Shown piece after piece: positions 42,091 through 49,678 of a stretch of 64,000 nucleotides of DNA (positions are counted from its first letter, which is position 1; the number at the start of each line of letters is the position of its first letter). Source of the DNA: Silanimonas sp044377035 (lineage in GTDB: Bacteria; Pseudomonadota; Gammaproteobacteria; Xanthomonadales; Xanthomonadaceae); the NCBI RefSeq assembly GCF_044377035.1, contig NZ_JBILJW010000001.1, positions 62,001-126,000 on the forward strand, written 5' to 3'. The notes under the pieces were generated by a model, which ran no database searches, was not told the DNA's origin, and saw nothing but the letters and a program-made list of their open reading frames with translations. The translations under genes were made by a program, and so were the position numbers.

Positions 42091-42313
42091 GCCGGAGAGC
42101 GTCGACGGGAATGAGCCATTGTCGCATCCGGGGCCGCGGCGACGTTGATCGAGGTCGTCCCCCGCAGGCGCGAGGGGTTGGCCTCTAGGGCCGCCCGAAA
42201 TCGCCCAGGAGCGGTTCGATCCGCGCATTTTCCTGCTGCAATGCAGCAGCCGATGCCCGGGATTCAGCCCCGGCCCCCTGTTTTCGAGAACTGGATCACG
42301 GCTTCACGGGGCC
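42091..42313. other. Non-coding spacer between fpr and csp promoter
   Basis: With the csp promoter and leader this makes a 404-base stretch without a gene. This part should hold the fpr promoter; I see no strong -35/-10 pair reading leftward, only a GACAAT-like element close to fpr. It contains the inverted repeat at 42233-42249. No convincing small reading frame was found. Confidence 0.5.
42233..42249. promoter_or_regulatory. Operator-like inverted repeat
   Basis: Perfect 8-base arms CTGCTGCA and TGCAGCAG flank a single A. It lies midway between the divergent fpr and csp genes, 65 bases upstream of the csp -35 element. The shape fits a dimeric repressor site; no binding protein can be assigned. 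Confidence 0.3.
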
Positions 42314-42342
42314 TTACTTTTCGTTCAGGCACGGGTTACTGT
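42314..42342 (+). promoter_or_regulatory. Cold-shock gene promoter (copy 2)
   Basis: TTACTT at 42314-42319 and TACTGT at 42337-42342 are 17 bases apart, with the spacer opening TTCGT as in the promoter at 34639-34667. The inferred start near 42349 leaves a leader of about 146 bases, the same length as in copy 1. Confidence 0.55.
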
Positions 42343-42348
42343 AGGGCC

Positions 42349-42494
42349 GCTGCTGCGCTTGGGTCACAGTGAACCGTGGCCGCGTGTGCTGATCCGACCG
42401 ATCCGCTGCATCGACGCAACGATTCCCCGGGCAAGCAGTCATGGCGTGAGGCCTGCGCCGTTCCCAACCAGCCAATGTTCGAGGACGCATAGCA
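42349..42494 (+). promoter_or_regulatory. Conserved long 5' leader of csp gene (copy 2)
   Basis: This untranslated stretch aligns over its first ~65 bases with the leader at 34674-34825 (shared blocks GGTCAC-GTGAA, GTG-CCG, GATCCGCT-CATCG); the rest has diverged. The pattern fits a shared RNA element, perhaps a temperature-sensing structure. GAGGA precedes the ATG by about ten bases. Confidence 0.55.
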
Positions 42495-42704
42495 ATGTCG
42501 GATCGTCAGTTCGGGACCGTGAAGTGGTTCAACGATGCCAAGGGCTTCGGCTTCATCACGCCGGAGAACGGCCAGGACGTGTTTGTCCACTTCCGTTCCA
42601 TCATGGGTAACGGCTTCAAGACCCTCAAGGAAGGCCAGCGCGTGAGCTTCAAGGTCGTCGCCGGCCAGAAGGGCATGCAGGCCGACGAGGTGCAGGTGGC
42701 CTGA
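42495..42704 (+). CDS. Cold-shock protein (CspA family), second copy
   Basis: A 69-residue cold-shock OB-fold protein, closely similar to the one encoded at 34826-35035: same opening MSDRQxGTVKWFNDAKGFGFI and FKTLKEGQ block. RNP1 is KGFGFIT and RNP2 VFVHF. The differences are concentrated in the loop PENGQD and the C-terminal strand. Shared promoter, leader and terminator shape show that the whole transcription unit was duplicated or is co-regulated. Confidence 0.96.
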   Translation: MSDRQFGTVKWFNDAKGFGFITPENGQDVFVHFRSIMGNGFKTLKEGQRVSFKVVAGQKGMQADEVQVA

Positions 42705-42729
42705 GCCGTCTGCTCGGAAGCTGCCGAAG

Positions 42730-42757
42730 AACCCCGGGCCCGTCCCGGGGTTTTTTT
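42730..42757 (+). terminator. Intrinsic terminator of csp gene (copy 2)
   Basis: Stem AACCCCGGG/CCCGGGGTT with a 5-base loop, followed by five further T, lies 25 bases after the csp stop, as in copy 1. Confidence 0.92.
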
Positions 42758-42801
42758 CACCCTCGCCGGCGCACACTGCCCCCTCGCCCTCGGAGATCGC
42801 C

Positions 42802-43437
42802 ATGGACCTGCTTTACTTCGCGCCCGGCAGCGCCAGTCTGTGCGTGCACTGGCTGCTGCTGGACATCGGACGCCCACCGGAGTTGCGTCGCGTCGACCTC
42901 GCCGCTGGCGAGCAGCGCGGTGCCGAATACCTCAAGCTCAATCCGGCCGGCGTCGTGCCAACCCTCGTCCTCGATGGCGTGGCGTACAACGAGTCGGGCG
43001 CGTTGCTGCTGATGCTGGCCGACCGCTACCCCGACGCCGGCCTGCTGCCGCCGCCCGGAACCGCCGCGCGCAACGCCGCCTACCAGTGGCTGGTGTTGAT
43101 GGCGAATGGCCTGCAACCGCCCTTCCGGACCTGGTTCTACCCGCACGAGCCTGCGGGCGAGGCGGCCAGCGACGCGGCGAAAGCCGAGGCGGGCCAACGC
43201 ATCGGCGCCTTCTTCGATCGCGTGGAGGCCCACCTCGCCGCCAACGGTCCCTACCTGCTGGGCGAGCGGGTTTCCGCGCCCGATTTCTTCTTCGCCATGC
43301 TGTGCCGCTGGTCGCGCAACATGCCGAAGCCGGCCACCGAGTGGCCCGCAATCCGCGGCTTCATCGATCGGATGCGCGCGCGCCCGAGCTTCAAGCTGCT
43401 GTGCGAACGCGAAGCCCTGACGGAGTGGCTTGCGTGA
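42802..43437 (+). CDS. Glutathione S-transferase
   Basis: A 211-residue GST-fold protein. The thioredoxin-like N-terminal domain spans residues 1-78: MDLLYFAPGSASLCVHWLL has a Ser/Cys at the active-site position of the beta-class type, KLNPAGVVPTLVLDG carries the cis-proline, and YNESGALLLML the glutathione gamma-glutamyl contact. The helical C-terminal domain ends with RPSFKLLCERE. It conjugates or reduces electrophiles with glutathione; substrate unknown. Its stop overlaps the next start (GTGA). Confidence 0.92.
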   Translation: MDLLYFAPGSASLCVHWLLLDIGRPPELRRVDLAAGEQRGAEYLKLNPAGVVPTLVLDGVAYNESGALLLMLADRYPDAGLLPPPGTAARNAAYQWLVLMANGLQPPFRTWFYPHEPAGEAASDAAKAEAGQRIGAFFDRVEAHLAANGPYLLGERVSAPDFFFAMLCRWSRNMPKPATEWPAIRGFIDRMRARPSFKLLCEREALTEWLA

Positions 43438-43847
43438 GTGGCGTGGCGCCGATGCAGGCCATCGCGGGCCTCGAGCCCGCGGACCTGCGTTGGCGCATCG
43501 ATGTCGACGTGCTGGTGGTGGAGTTCCGCGGTCGTCGGCACACCCCCGCCCACATGGCGGGCTGCTGGCGCGCCGTGCAGGGCCTCGCCGCCGAGCGGGG
43601 CCTCGCCAAGGTGCTGGCCATCGATCTGATGGACGACGACCCGCTGACCGGCGAGCAGCGCTCGAGTTTCATCCGCCAACTCGGGATGGATGTCTTCGCC
43701 GGACGCCGTTGGGCCTATGTCGCGCGCTCCGTGGACCGCGTCGGCGCCTACGAGGCCACCCAGCTCGACGCGCAGGAACAGGGCCTCGACGTGCGGGTCT
43801 TCAGTTCCTTGGCCGAAGCGGAGCTCTGGGTGCGTTTCCCCGGCTGA
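43434..43847 (+). CDS. Hypothetical protein, possible STAS/SpoIIAA-like fold
   Basis: A 137-residue soluble protein starting at GTG 43434, four bases inside the end of the GST gene. No family recognised with confidence. The alternation of strands and helices (LVVEFRGRRHTPAHM, KVLAIDLMDDDPLT, RRWAYVARSVDRVGAYEATQLDAQEQGLDVRVFSSLAEAELWV) and the terminal EAELWV resemble SpoIIAA-like STAS proteins. The overlap suggests it is translated with the GST. Confidence 0.65.
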   Translation: MSGVAPMQAIAGLEPADLRWRIDVDVLVVEFRGRRHTPAHMAGCWRAVQGLAAERGLAKVLAIDLMDDDPLTGEQRSSFIRQLGMDVFAGRRWAYVARSVDRVGAYEATQLDAQEQGLDVRVFSSLAEAELWVRFPG

Positions 43848-43895
43848 CTTAAACTGGCGGCCTTTCCCCAGCCCGCGGCGCCGCGCCGCCATGCC

Positions 43896-45419
43896 ATGAC
43901 CGTCATCAAGCAAGAGGACTTCATCCAGTCCGTCGCCGACGCTTTGCAGTACATCAGCTACTACCACCCGGTCGACTACATCAAGGCCTTGGCGGCCGCG
44001 TACGAGAAAGAAGAAAGCCCCGCGGCCAAGGACGCGATGGCGCAGATCCTCATCAACTCGCGCATGTGCGCCGAAGGGCATCGCCCGATCTGCCAGGACA
44101 CCGGCATCGTCACCGTGTTCCTCGAGATCGGCATGGACGTGCGCTGGGACGCCACGATGAGCGTCGAGGACATGTGCCACGAGGGCGTGCGCCGCGCCTA
44201 CCACCACCCGGACAACAAGCTGCGCGCTTCCGTTTTGGCCGATCCGGCGGGCAAGCGCATCAACACCAAGGACAACACGCCTGGCGTCGTGAACATGAAG
44301 GTCGTGCCGGGCGACAAGGTCGACGTGATCGTCGCCGCGAAGGGCGGTGGCTCGGAGGCGAAGTCGAAGTTCGCGATGTTGAATCCTTCGGATTCGATCG
44401 TCGATTGGGTGCTGAAGACCGTGCCGACGATGGGTGCCGGCTGGTGCCCGCCGGGCATGCTGGGCATCGGCATCGGCGGCACCGCCGAGAAGGCCATGCT
44501 GCTGGCGAAAGAATCCTTGATGGAAGAGATCGATATCCAGGACTTGATTGCGCGCGGGGCGTCCAATCGTGCCGAAGAGCTGCGCATCGAGCTCTACGAG
44601 AAGGTGAACCGGCTGGGCATCGGTGCTCAGGGTCTTGGCGGCCTGACCACCGTGCTCGACGTCAAGATCAAGGACTACCCGACCCACGCGGCCAACCTGC
44701 CGGTGGCGATGATTCCGAACTGCGCGGCCACCCGGCATGCGCACTTCACGCTCGATGGCAGCGGCCCGGTGATGCTGGAGCCGCCCTCGCTGGAGGACTG
44801 GCCGGAGCTCACCTACGACGCCTCGAAGGGCAAGCGCGTCAACCTCGATTCGATCACCAAGGAAGAGATCGCGAGCTGGACGCCCGGCGACGTGCTGCTG
44901 CTCAACGGCAAGCTGCTCACCGGTCGCGACGCTGCTCACAAGCGCATGGTCGACATGCTCAACAAGGGCGAGGCGCTGCCGGTGGATCTGCGCGGCAAGT
45001 TCATCTACTACGTCGGCCCGGTCGATCCGGTGCGCGATGAAGTCGTCGGCCCGGCCGGCCCCACCACGGCCACGCGCATGGACAAGTTCACCGGCCAGGT
45101 GCTCGAAGCCACCGGGCTCTTTGGGATGGTGGGCAAAGCGGAGCGTGGCCCGGTGGCCATCGAAGCGATCAAGAAGCACCAGAGCGCCTATCTGATGGCG
45201 GTCGGCGGCGCGGCCTACCTCGTGTCGAAGGCGATCAAGGCGGCCAAGGTCGTCGGTTTCGCTGACCTCGGCATGGAGGCGATCTACGAGTTCGAGGTGA
45301 AAGACATGCCGGTGACCGTCGCCGTGGATTCGCGCGGCGAGTCGGTGCACACCACCGGCCCGGCCGAGTGGAAGGGCCGCATCGCCAAGAGCCTCGGCAT
45401 CCCGGTGGTCGTCGAGTGA
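43896..45419 (+). CDS. Fumarate hydratase, class I (iron-sulphur)
   Basis: Oxygen-sensitive [4Fe-4S] fumarase of the TCA cycle, interconverting fumarate and malate; 507 residues, slightly shorter at the N-terminus than E. coli FumA (548). The three cluster cysteines are visible in RPICQDTG (about residue 66), GAGWCPPGMLG (about 184) and IPNCAATRHAHF (about 275), spaced as in FumA. KMxxPEEK-type segments are replaced by the single-chain FumA/FumB form with the beta domain following (EIASWTPGDVLLLNGKLLTGRDAAHKRM). The next gene overlaps its stop. Confidence 0.95.
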   Translation: MTVIKQEDFIQSVADALQYISYYHPVDYIKALAAAYEKEESPAAKDAMAQILINSRMCAEGHRPICQDTGIVTVFLEIGMDVRWDATMSVEDMCHEGVRRAYHHPDNKLRASVLADPAGKRINTKDNTPGVVNMKVVPGDKVDVIVAAKGGGSEAKSKFAMLNPSDSIVDWVLKTVPTMGAGWCPPGMLGIGIGGTAEKAMLLAKESLMEEIDIQDLIARGASNRAEELRIELYEKVNRLGIGAQGLGGLTTVLDVKIKDYPTHAANLPVAMIPNCAATRHAHFTLDGSGPVMLEPPSLEDWPELTYDASKGKRVNLDSITKEEIASWTPGDVLLLNGKLLTGRDAAHKRMVDMLNKGEALPVDLRGKFIYYVGPVDPVRDEVVGPAGPTTATRMDKFTGQVLEATGLFGMVGKAERGPVAIEAIKKHQSAYLMAVGGAAYLVSKAIKAAKVVGFADLGMEAIYEFEVKDMPVTVAVDSRGESVHTTGPAEWKGRIAKSLGIPVVVE

Positions 45420-45805
45420 GGGCCCGCGAGCCGTCGTCGCGCCTGCGGCGGCTGCTCGTCCTCGATGCGGCGGGCGCGGCGCTCACCGCCGCGATCACGT
45501 TGGGGTTGCTGGCGAGCGGCGTCGTCCAGAGTGGCGTGCCGTCGGTCGTCTGGTGGGGGCTTGGTGGCGTCGCCGTCGGCATGGCCGCTGTTGGTGCGAT
45601 GGCGCTGTGGCGGCAGTCGCCGCCCGCGCCCCGACTTCGGCGGCTCGCATTCGCGAACTTCGCTTATGCGCTCGCCTCACTGATCGCGGTCTGGGCATTC
45701 CGCGACACGGTGACGAACGTCGCCGCGGCCTACGTGATGGTCGAAGCACTCGTGTTGGTGGTCCTCGCGGGCGTCGAGTGGCGCGAAGCCCGCGGCGCGC
45801 CCTGA
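45416..45805 (+). CDS. Small hypothetical membrane protein
   Basis: A 129-residue protein beginning at GTG 45416, overlapping the fumarase stop as GTGA. Four transmembrane helices are visible (residues ~14-36, ~41-60, ~78-97 and ~102-121), with no named family. The overlap implies co-translation with fumarase, though no functional link is evident. The DUF4197 gene converges ten bases after its stop. Confidence 0.7.
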   Translation: MRAREPSSRLRRLLVLDAAGAALTAAITLGLLASGVVQSGVPSVVWWGLGGVAVGMAAVGAMALWRQSPPAPRLRRLAFANFAYALASLIAVWAFRDTVTNVAAAYVMVEALVLVVLAGVEWREARGAP

Positions 45806-45815
45806 ATCGCCGGGC

Positions 45816-46592
45816 TCAGCCGAACACTCGCCGGAGCAGGTCGGTGTTGCGCGAGGTGGGGTTCGAGCGGATCGCCTGCTCCTGCCCGCCGATGACGTGG
45901 AACAGGCCGTCGATGGACCGGTTCGTCACGTAATCGTCGAGGTCCAACGCCGAACGGCCGTCGCGACCGCCGCCGCCGAGCAGCGCGCCCAAGGCGCCGC
46001 CACCCGCACGCTCGCTGAAGGCCTTGTACTTCTCGGTGACGCCGACGCTGGCGGTCTGTCGCGCCACGATCGGGCGGAATGATGCGAACAGGGCTTCGCC
46101 GCTGCTGCGTTTGAAGTAGTCGGTGGCCGAGGTGCCGCCACCGCGAACGATGCCGATGGCGTCCTGCACCGTCATGGCGCGCACCGCGTCGGCGAGGATG
46201 CCGGCGGCTGCGGGCACGGCTTTCTCGGCGGCGCGGTTCATCGATTCCTCGAAGGCGTCGACGCGCGCGCCCTGGCCGGCTTTGCGCGCGAGGTCGGCGA
46301 GCTGCTTCAGGCGATCCGGCACGAGGATCTTGACCGCCTGGTCGCGGAAGAAACCGTCCGGCCGGCCCAGTTGCCGCACCGAGCGGTCGACGCCTTGGGC
46401 GAGTGCTTCCTTGATGCCGCCGGCAGCGTCCGACGACGTCAGGGCCCCCGCGCTGCCGCGCGAGCCGCCGATGCGTTGCAGGGCGCGCTCCAGGCCGGAC
46501 TGCGCAAGCAGCGAGGGTGCCGCCGCAAGGGCGGGGAGGCCGACAAGGAGCGCGGCGAGCAGTTCGCGGCGGCGGGCGGATGGCTGGCGCAT
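45816..46592 (-). CDS. DUF4197 family exported protein
   Basis: A 258-residue protein with a signal peptide (LLAALLVGLPALAAAPSLLAQ). It matches the DUF4197 layout: GGIKEALAQGVDRSVRQLGRPDGFF near residue 65, DRLKQLADLARKAGQGARVDAFEESMNRAAEKAVP, MTVQDAIGIVRGGGTSATDYFKR, YVTNRSIDGLFHVIGGQEQAIR, and DLLRRVFG at the end. A Gly-rich run (ALGALLGGGGRDGR) separates two helical parts. Function is unknown in all bacteria. It lies downstream of the TonB receptor on the same strand, 41 bases away. Confidence 0.9.
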   Translation of the reverse strand: MRQPSARRRELLAALLVGLPALAAAPSLLAQSGLERALQRIGGSRGSAGALTSSDAAGGIKEALAQGVDRSVRQLGRPDGFFRDQAVKILVPDRLKQLADLARKAGQGARVDAFEESMNRAAEKAVPAAAGILADAVRAMTVQDAIGIVRGGGTSATDYFKRSSGEALFASFRPIVARQTASVGVTEKYKAFSERAGGGALGALLGGGGRDGRSALDLDDYVTNRSIDGLFHVIGGQEQAIRSNPTSRNTDLLRRVFG

Positions 46593-46633
46593 GGCGGGGC
46601 TCCGGCGGGGGAGCCCCGAGCATACGCCGGGGC

Positions 46634-48775
46634 TTACCAGCCGTAGCGCAGGCCGGCGACGATCTGCCGCGGGTTGCCGAACAGCAGGCCGCGCGTGCGG
46701 TCGACGATGTACTCGCGGTCGGTGAGGTTCTTCACCGCGACATAGGCGCTCCAGGCGCTGCCCGTCGGTTCGTAGTTCAGGGTGGCGTTCCAGGTGGCGT
46801 AGCCGTCGAGCTGGCCGAACTGGCCGTCGCCGTTCACCACCGGGTGGCGCGAGTTGGCGAAGTCCCCCCACTGGCGGCCGATCTGCTGCACTTCCACCGA
46901 GCCGTCCCAGGCGCCCCGCACGTAGCCGACGCGGAAGGTGGTGGTCAGGTCCGGGGCGTAGGGCAGGCGGTTGCCGGCCAGGCTGCCGTTGGCGGCGGCG
47001 CCGGTGTCGACGCGGCGTAGCACCGTGCTCTGTTCGGCGGTGGGCAGCCAGGTGACGGCCAGGTTGGCGTAGAACTCGCCGCTGCGTCGCTGCAGCGCGC
47101 CGCGGTTCATGCCCGCGGCGAATTCGAAGCCCGCGTACTCGGTTTCGCCCTGCGCCAGCGGCGTGCTGCCACCGGCGATCGAGCCCACCACGACCTGATT
47201 GTCGAAGTCGGTGCGGAACATGGTGGCCTCGATGTCGATGCCCTGCCAGCGCGTGCGCAGGCCGAGTTCGAGGTTCAGGCTGTCCTCGGCGCCCACGGCG
47301 ACGCTGGTGCCGTTGCCGGCGATCAGGTCTTCGACGCGCGGCGGGGCGAAGCCTTCGTGGACCGAAGCGAACAGCACGACGGCGTCGCTGACGAACCAGT
47401 TGGCGCCCAGGCCCCAGGTGGTTTCGGCGACGTCGTCGGAGCCGCCCAGGCCGCCGGGCAGGCGGTTCAGGCGGGTGAATTCGATGTCCTCGCGACGCAC
47501 GCTCGGGGTCAGCTGCAGCGCGCCCAGATCGAAGGTGGTCGTGGCGAAGGCGGCCAGCGCTTCCGCCGTGCGCAGGTTGTTCTCGACGAGGGTGCCCGTG
47601 CGCGCGGCCGGGGACGTGCCGTTCACCTGGAAGCGCACCTGGTCCTCCTCGTGCCAGCGCAGGCCCACCTCGCTGTTGCCCGCCGTCCCGAACAGGCTGG
47701 TGTCCCACGTCAGGCGGGTGTCCACGCCCCACGTGTAGTACCGCCGCAGCCGGCCTTGGGCCGAGTTGCACAGCGCCGGATTCACGCGCTCGCCGCGCAG
47801 GCGGGCATCGCGGAACGCGGTACCGCACTGCGTGTCGGAGGTCGTGCTGGACTGGCGCCACCAGTCGCGGACGAACTCGGTGTAGTAAGCCGAGGTCAGC
47901 AGTTGCAGGCCTTCGCGCGGGGTCCAGGCGTGGCTGGCCGAGAGCGCACCGTGCTCGATGTCGAAGAGGTCGTCCTCGAACGGGTAGTACTCGGCGCCGA
48001 AGTTGCGGTACTCGGCATCCGTGAGGCCGGAGTAGCCGACCTCGGATTTTTCCCGAAGCGTGTTGGCCCGGAAGGTCAGGGCGTGTTGCTCGGTCACCTG
48101 CCACTGGTACTTCGCGAACAGGTCCGTCTGCTCGAGTTCGGTGTTGTCACGGGCGCCGTCGCCCTGCTTGTGGCCGAGATCGACCAGCAGGTTGTTGCCG
48201 CCGACGCTGGCGTGCAGCGCGCGGTAGCCCCGCGTGCCGGCGGAGAGTTCCGCGTGTCCGGCGGCCTCTTCCGGCGGGATCGGGGTGATGTAGTTGATCG
48301 CGCCGGTGATCGTCTGCGGGCCGAAGCGCAGCAGGCCGGCGCCCTTCAGGACTTCGATGCGGTCATAGCGCTGGATCGGCGCGTGGTAGTAGCTGGCGTT
48401 GTCGCCGTAGGGCGCATACATCGCCGGCAGGCCGTCCTCGAGGATCAGCACCTTGGTCGAGCGCGTCGGGTTGCTGCCGCGGATGCCGATGTTCGGGCGC
48501 AGGCCGAAGCCTTCCTCGTCGCGGACGGTCACGCCGGGCACCTTGCGCAGCGCCTCGTTCACGGTGAGCGCGCGCGCCGACACGAGCACGCTCTGATCGA
48601 GGGTGGTGGCGCTGCCTTCGGCCGTCTCCGGGGCGGGCAGGCGGCCTACCACCTCGATCGTCGCCAAAGTGCGCTTGGCGTTCGCCGGTTCGGGGGCCGG
48701 GGCGGGCGCGGCGAGGCCGGGAAGGGGAGCGAGGGCAAGGGCGAGGGCGAGCGAAAGCGGGGTGCGGCGGGTCAT
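46634..48775 (-). CDS. TonB-dependent receptor (FecA-like)
   Basis: Outer-membrane receptor of 713 residues from the ATG at 48775 (the frame extends to a TTG, rejected because the ATG directly precedes the signal peptide). Signal ends LPGLAAPA. The TonB-box region is TIEVVGRL. The plug has RKVPGVTVRDEEGFGLRPNIGIRGSNPTR and YDRIEVLKGAGLLRFGPQT. The barrel ends GLRYGW with a terminal Trp. Plug wording (RPNIGIRG, GPQTITGAINYITP) is typical of FecA/ferric-citrate-like receptors. A probable Fur site overlaps its promoter. No fecIR genes are adjacent. Confidence 0.94.
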   Translation of the reverse strand: MTRRTPLSLALALALAPLPGLAAPAPAPEPANAKRTLATIEVVGRLPAPETAEGSATTLDQSVLVSARALTVNEALRKVPGVTVRDEEGFGLRPNIGIRGSNPTRSTKVLILEDGLPAMYAPYGDNASYYHAPIQRYDRIEVLKGAGLLRFGPQTITGAINYITPIPPEEAAGHAELSAGTRGYRALHASVGGNNLLVDLGHKQGDGARDNTELEQTDLFAKYQWQVTEQHALTFRANTLREKSEVGYSGLTDAEYRNFGAEYYPFEDDLFDIEHGALSASHAWTPREGLQLLTSAYYTEFVRDWWRQSSTTSDTQCGTAFRDARLRGERVNPALCNSAQGRLRRYYTWGVDTRLTWDTSLFGTAGNSEVGLRWHEEDQVRFQVNGTSPAARTGTLVENNLRTAEALAAFATTTFDLGALQLTPSVRREDIEFTRLNRLPGGLGGSDDVAETTWGLGANWFVSDAVVLFASVHEGFAPPRVEDLIAGNGTSVAVGAEDSLNLELGLRTRWQGIDIEATMFRTDFDNQVVVGSIAGGSTPLAQGETEYAGFEFAAGMNRGALQRRSGEFYANLAVTWLPTAEQSTVLRRVDTGAAANGSLAGNRLPYAPDLTTTFRVGYVRGAWDGSVEVQQIGRQWGDFANSRHPVVNGDGQFGQLDGYATWNATLNYEPTGSAWSAYVAVKNLTDREYIVDRTRGLLFGNPRQIVAGLRYGW

Positions 48776-48789
48776 GGTCCGGACGAGTT

Positions 48790-48811
48790 GCAAATGCGAA
48801 TGGTTATTATG
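48790..48811. promoter_or_regulatory. Possible Fur box
   Basis: GCAAATGCGAATGGTTATT at the centre fits the 6-6-1-6 Fur pattern (GATAAT GATAAT C ATTATC) at 12 of 19 positions, in an AT-rich island 15-36 bases before the TonB-receptor start. It would repress the receptor when iron is sufficient. Confidence 0.45.
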
Positions 48812-48932
48812 CGGGAATGATTCCGTTTCGTCATCCGTCCGCGTTCACGGCGCAAAACCGTGGCGGCCATCGGATTTCCGGAAAGAAGCCCGTGCTAGCC
48901 TCGGGCGTCCTTCACGCCCCCACCACGTCGCC

Positions 48933-49655
48933 ATGCAGGCTCGTCTGCCGCTGCCGGAAACCGACGCGCAGACCCGCCGGGTGCTGTTGACTGGGGCGTC
49001 GGGGCTGGTCGGTGGGCAGGTGCTGAAGCGCTTGTTGGCATCGGGCGAGCCTTTCGAGGTCGTGGCGCCGACGCGCACGCCCTTGATGGCCCAGTCGCCT
49101 CGTCTCCGCAATATCGTCTACGACTCCAGCACGGCCGAGCGCCGCACCGACAGCGGTCTGCGCCGCAGTCTCGCCGGCTTGAAGGCGGACATCTGGATCT
49201 GCGCTCTTGGCACGACGATGGGCAAGGCGGGCAACCAGGCGGCCTTCGTGGCCGTCGATCGCGACCTCGTCCTGAAATTCGCCGCGCTCTCGCGGGCCCT
49301 CGGGGCGCGCCACGCCATCCTCGTGTCCTCGGTCGGCGCGGACGCGAAATCGGGCAACTTCTACCTTCGCGTCAAGGCCGAAGCCGAGCGTGGCCTGGCC
49401 GAGCAGAACTTCCCGCGCGTCGACATCCTGCGCCCCGGCCTGCTGCTGGGCGAGCGTGGCGAGCGCCGGCCCGGCGAGCATCTGGCCCAGCGCTTGGCGC
49501 CCCTCTACAACCCGCTGCTCTGGGGGCCGCTGGCGCGCTTTCGCGCCATCGAAGCCAGTGCCGTGGCCGGGGCGGCGGTGTCCCTTGCGCGTGACGGCGG
49601 AAGCGGCTGGTTCGTGCACGAGTACGCTTCTCTGCGAAAATTGGCCGGCCGCTGA
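48933..49655 (+). CDS. Atypical short-chain dehydrogenase (TIP30-like)
   Basis: A 240-residue NAD(P)-binding protein. The Rossmann motif is LLTGASGLVGGQVLKRLL near residue 18. ALGTTMGKAGNQAAFVAVDRD, ILVSSVGADAKSGNFYLRVKAEAE and VDILRPGLLLGER follow, matching the HTATIP2/TIP30 branch of atypical SDRs. The Tyr-x3-Lys pair is represented by FYLRVK. Reaction unknown. It begins divergently from the TonB receptor and ends 23 bases before the aminotransferase-fold gene. Confidence 0.88.
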   Translation: MQARLPLPETDAQTRRVLLTGASGLVGGQVLKRLLASGEPFEVVAPTRTPLMAQSPRLRNIVYDSSTAERRTDSGLRRSLAGLKADIWICALGTTMGKAGNQAAFVAVDRDLVLKFAALSRALGARHAILVSSVGADAKSGNFYLRVKAEAERGLAEQNFPRVDILRPGLLLGERGERRPGEHLAQRLAPLYNPLLWGPLARFRAIEASAVAGAAVSLARDGGSGWFVHEYASLRKLAGR

Positions 49656-49678
49656 GCCGCGCCATCGCGCGGCCGCCC

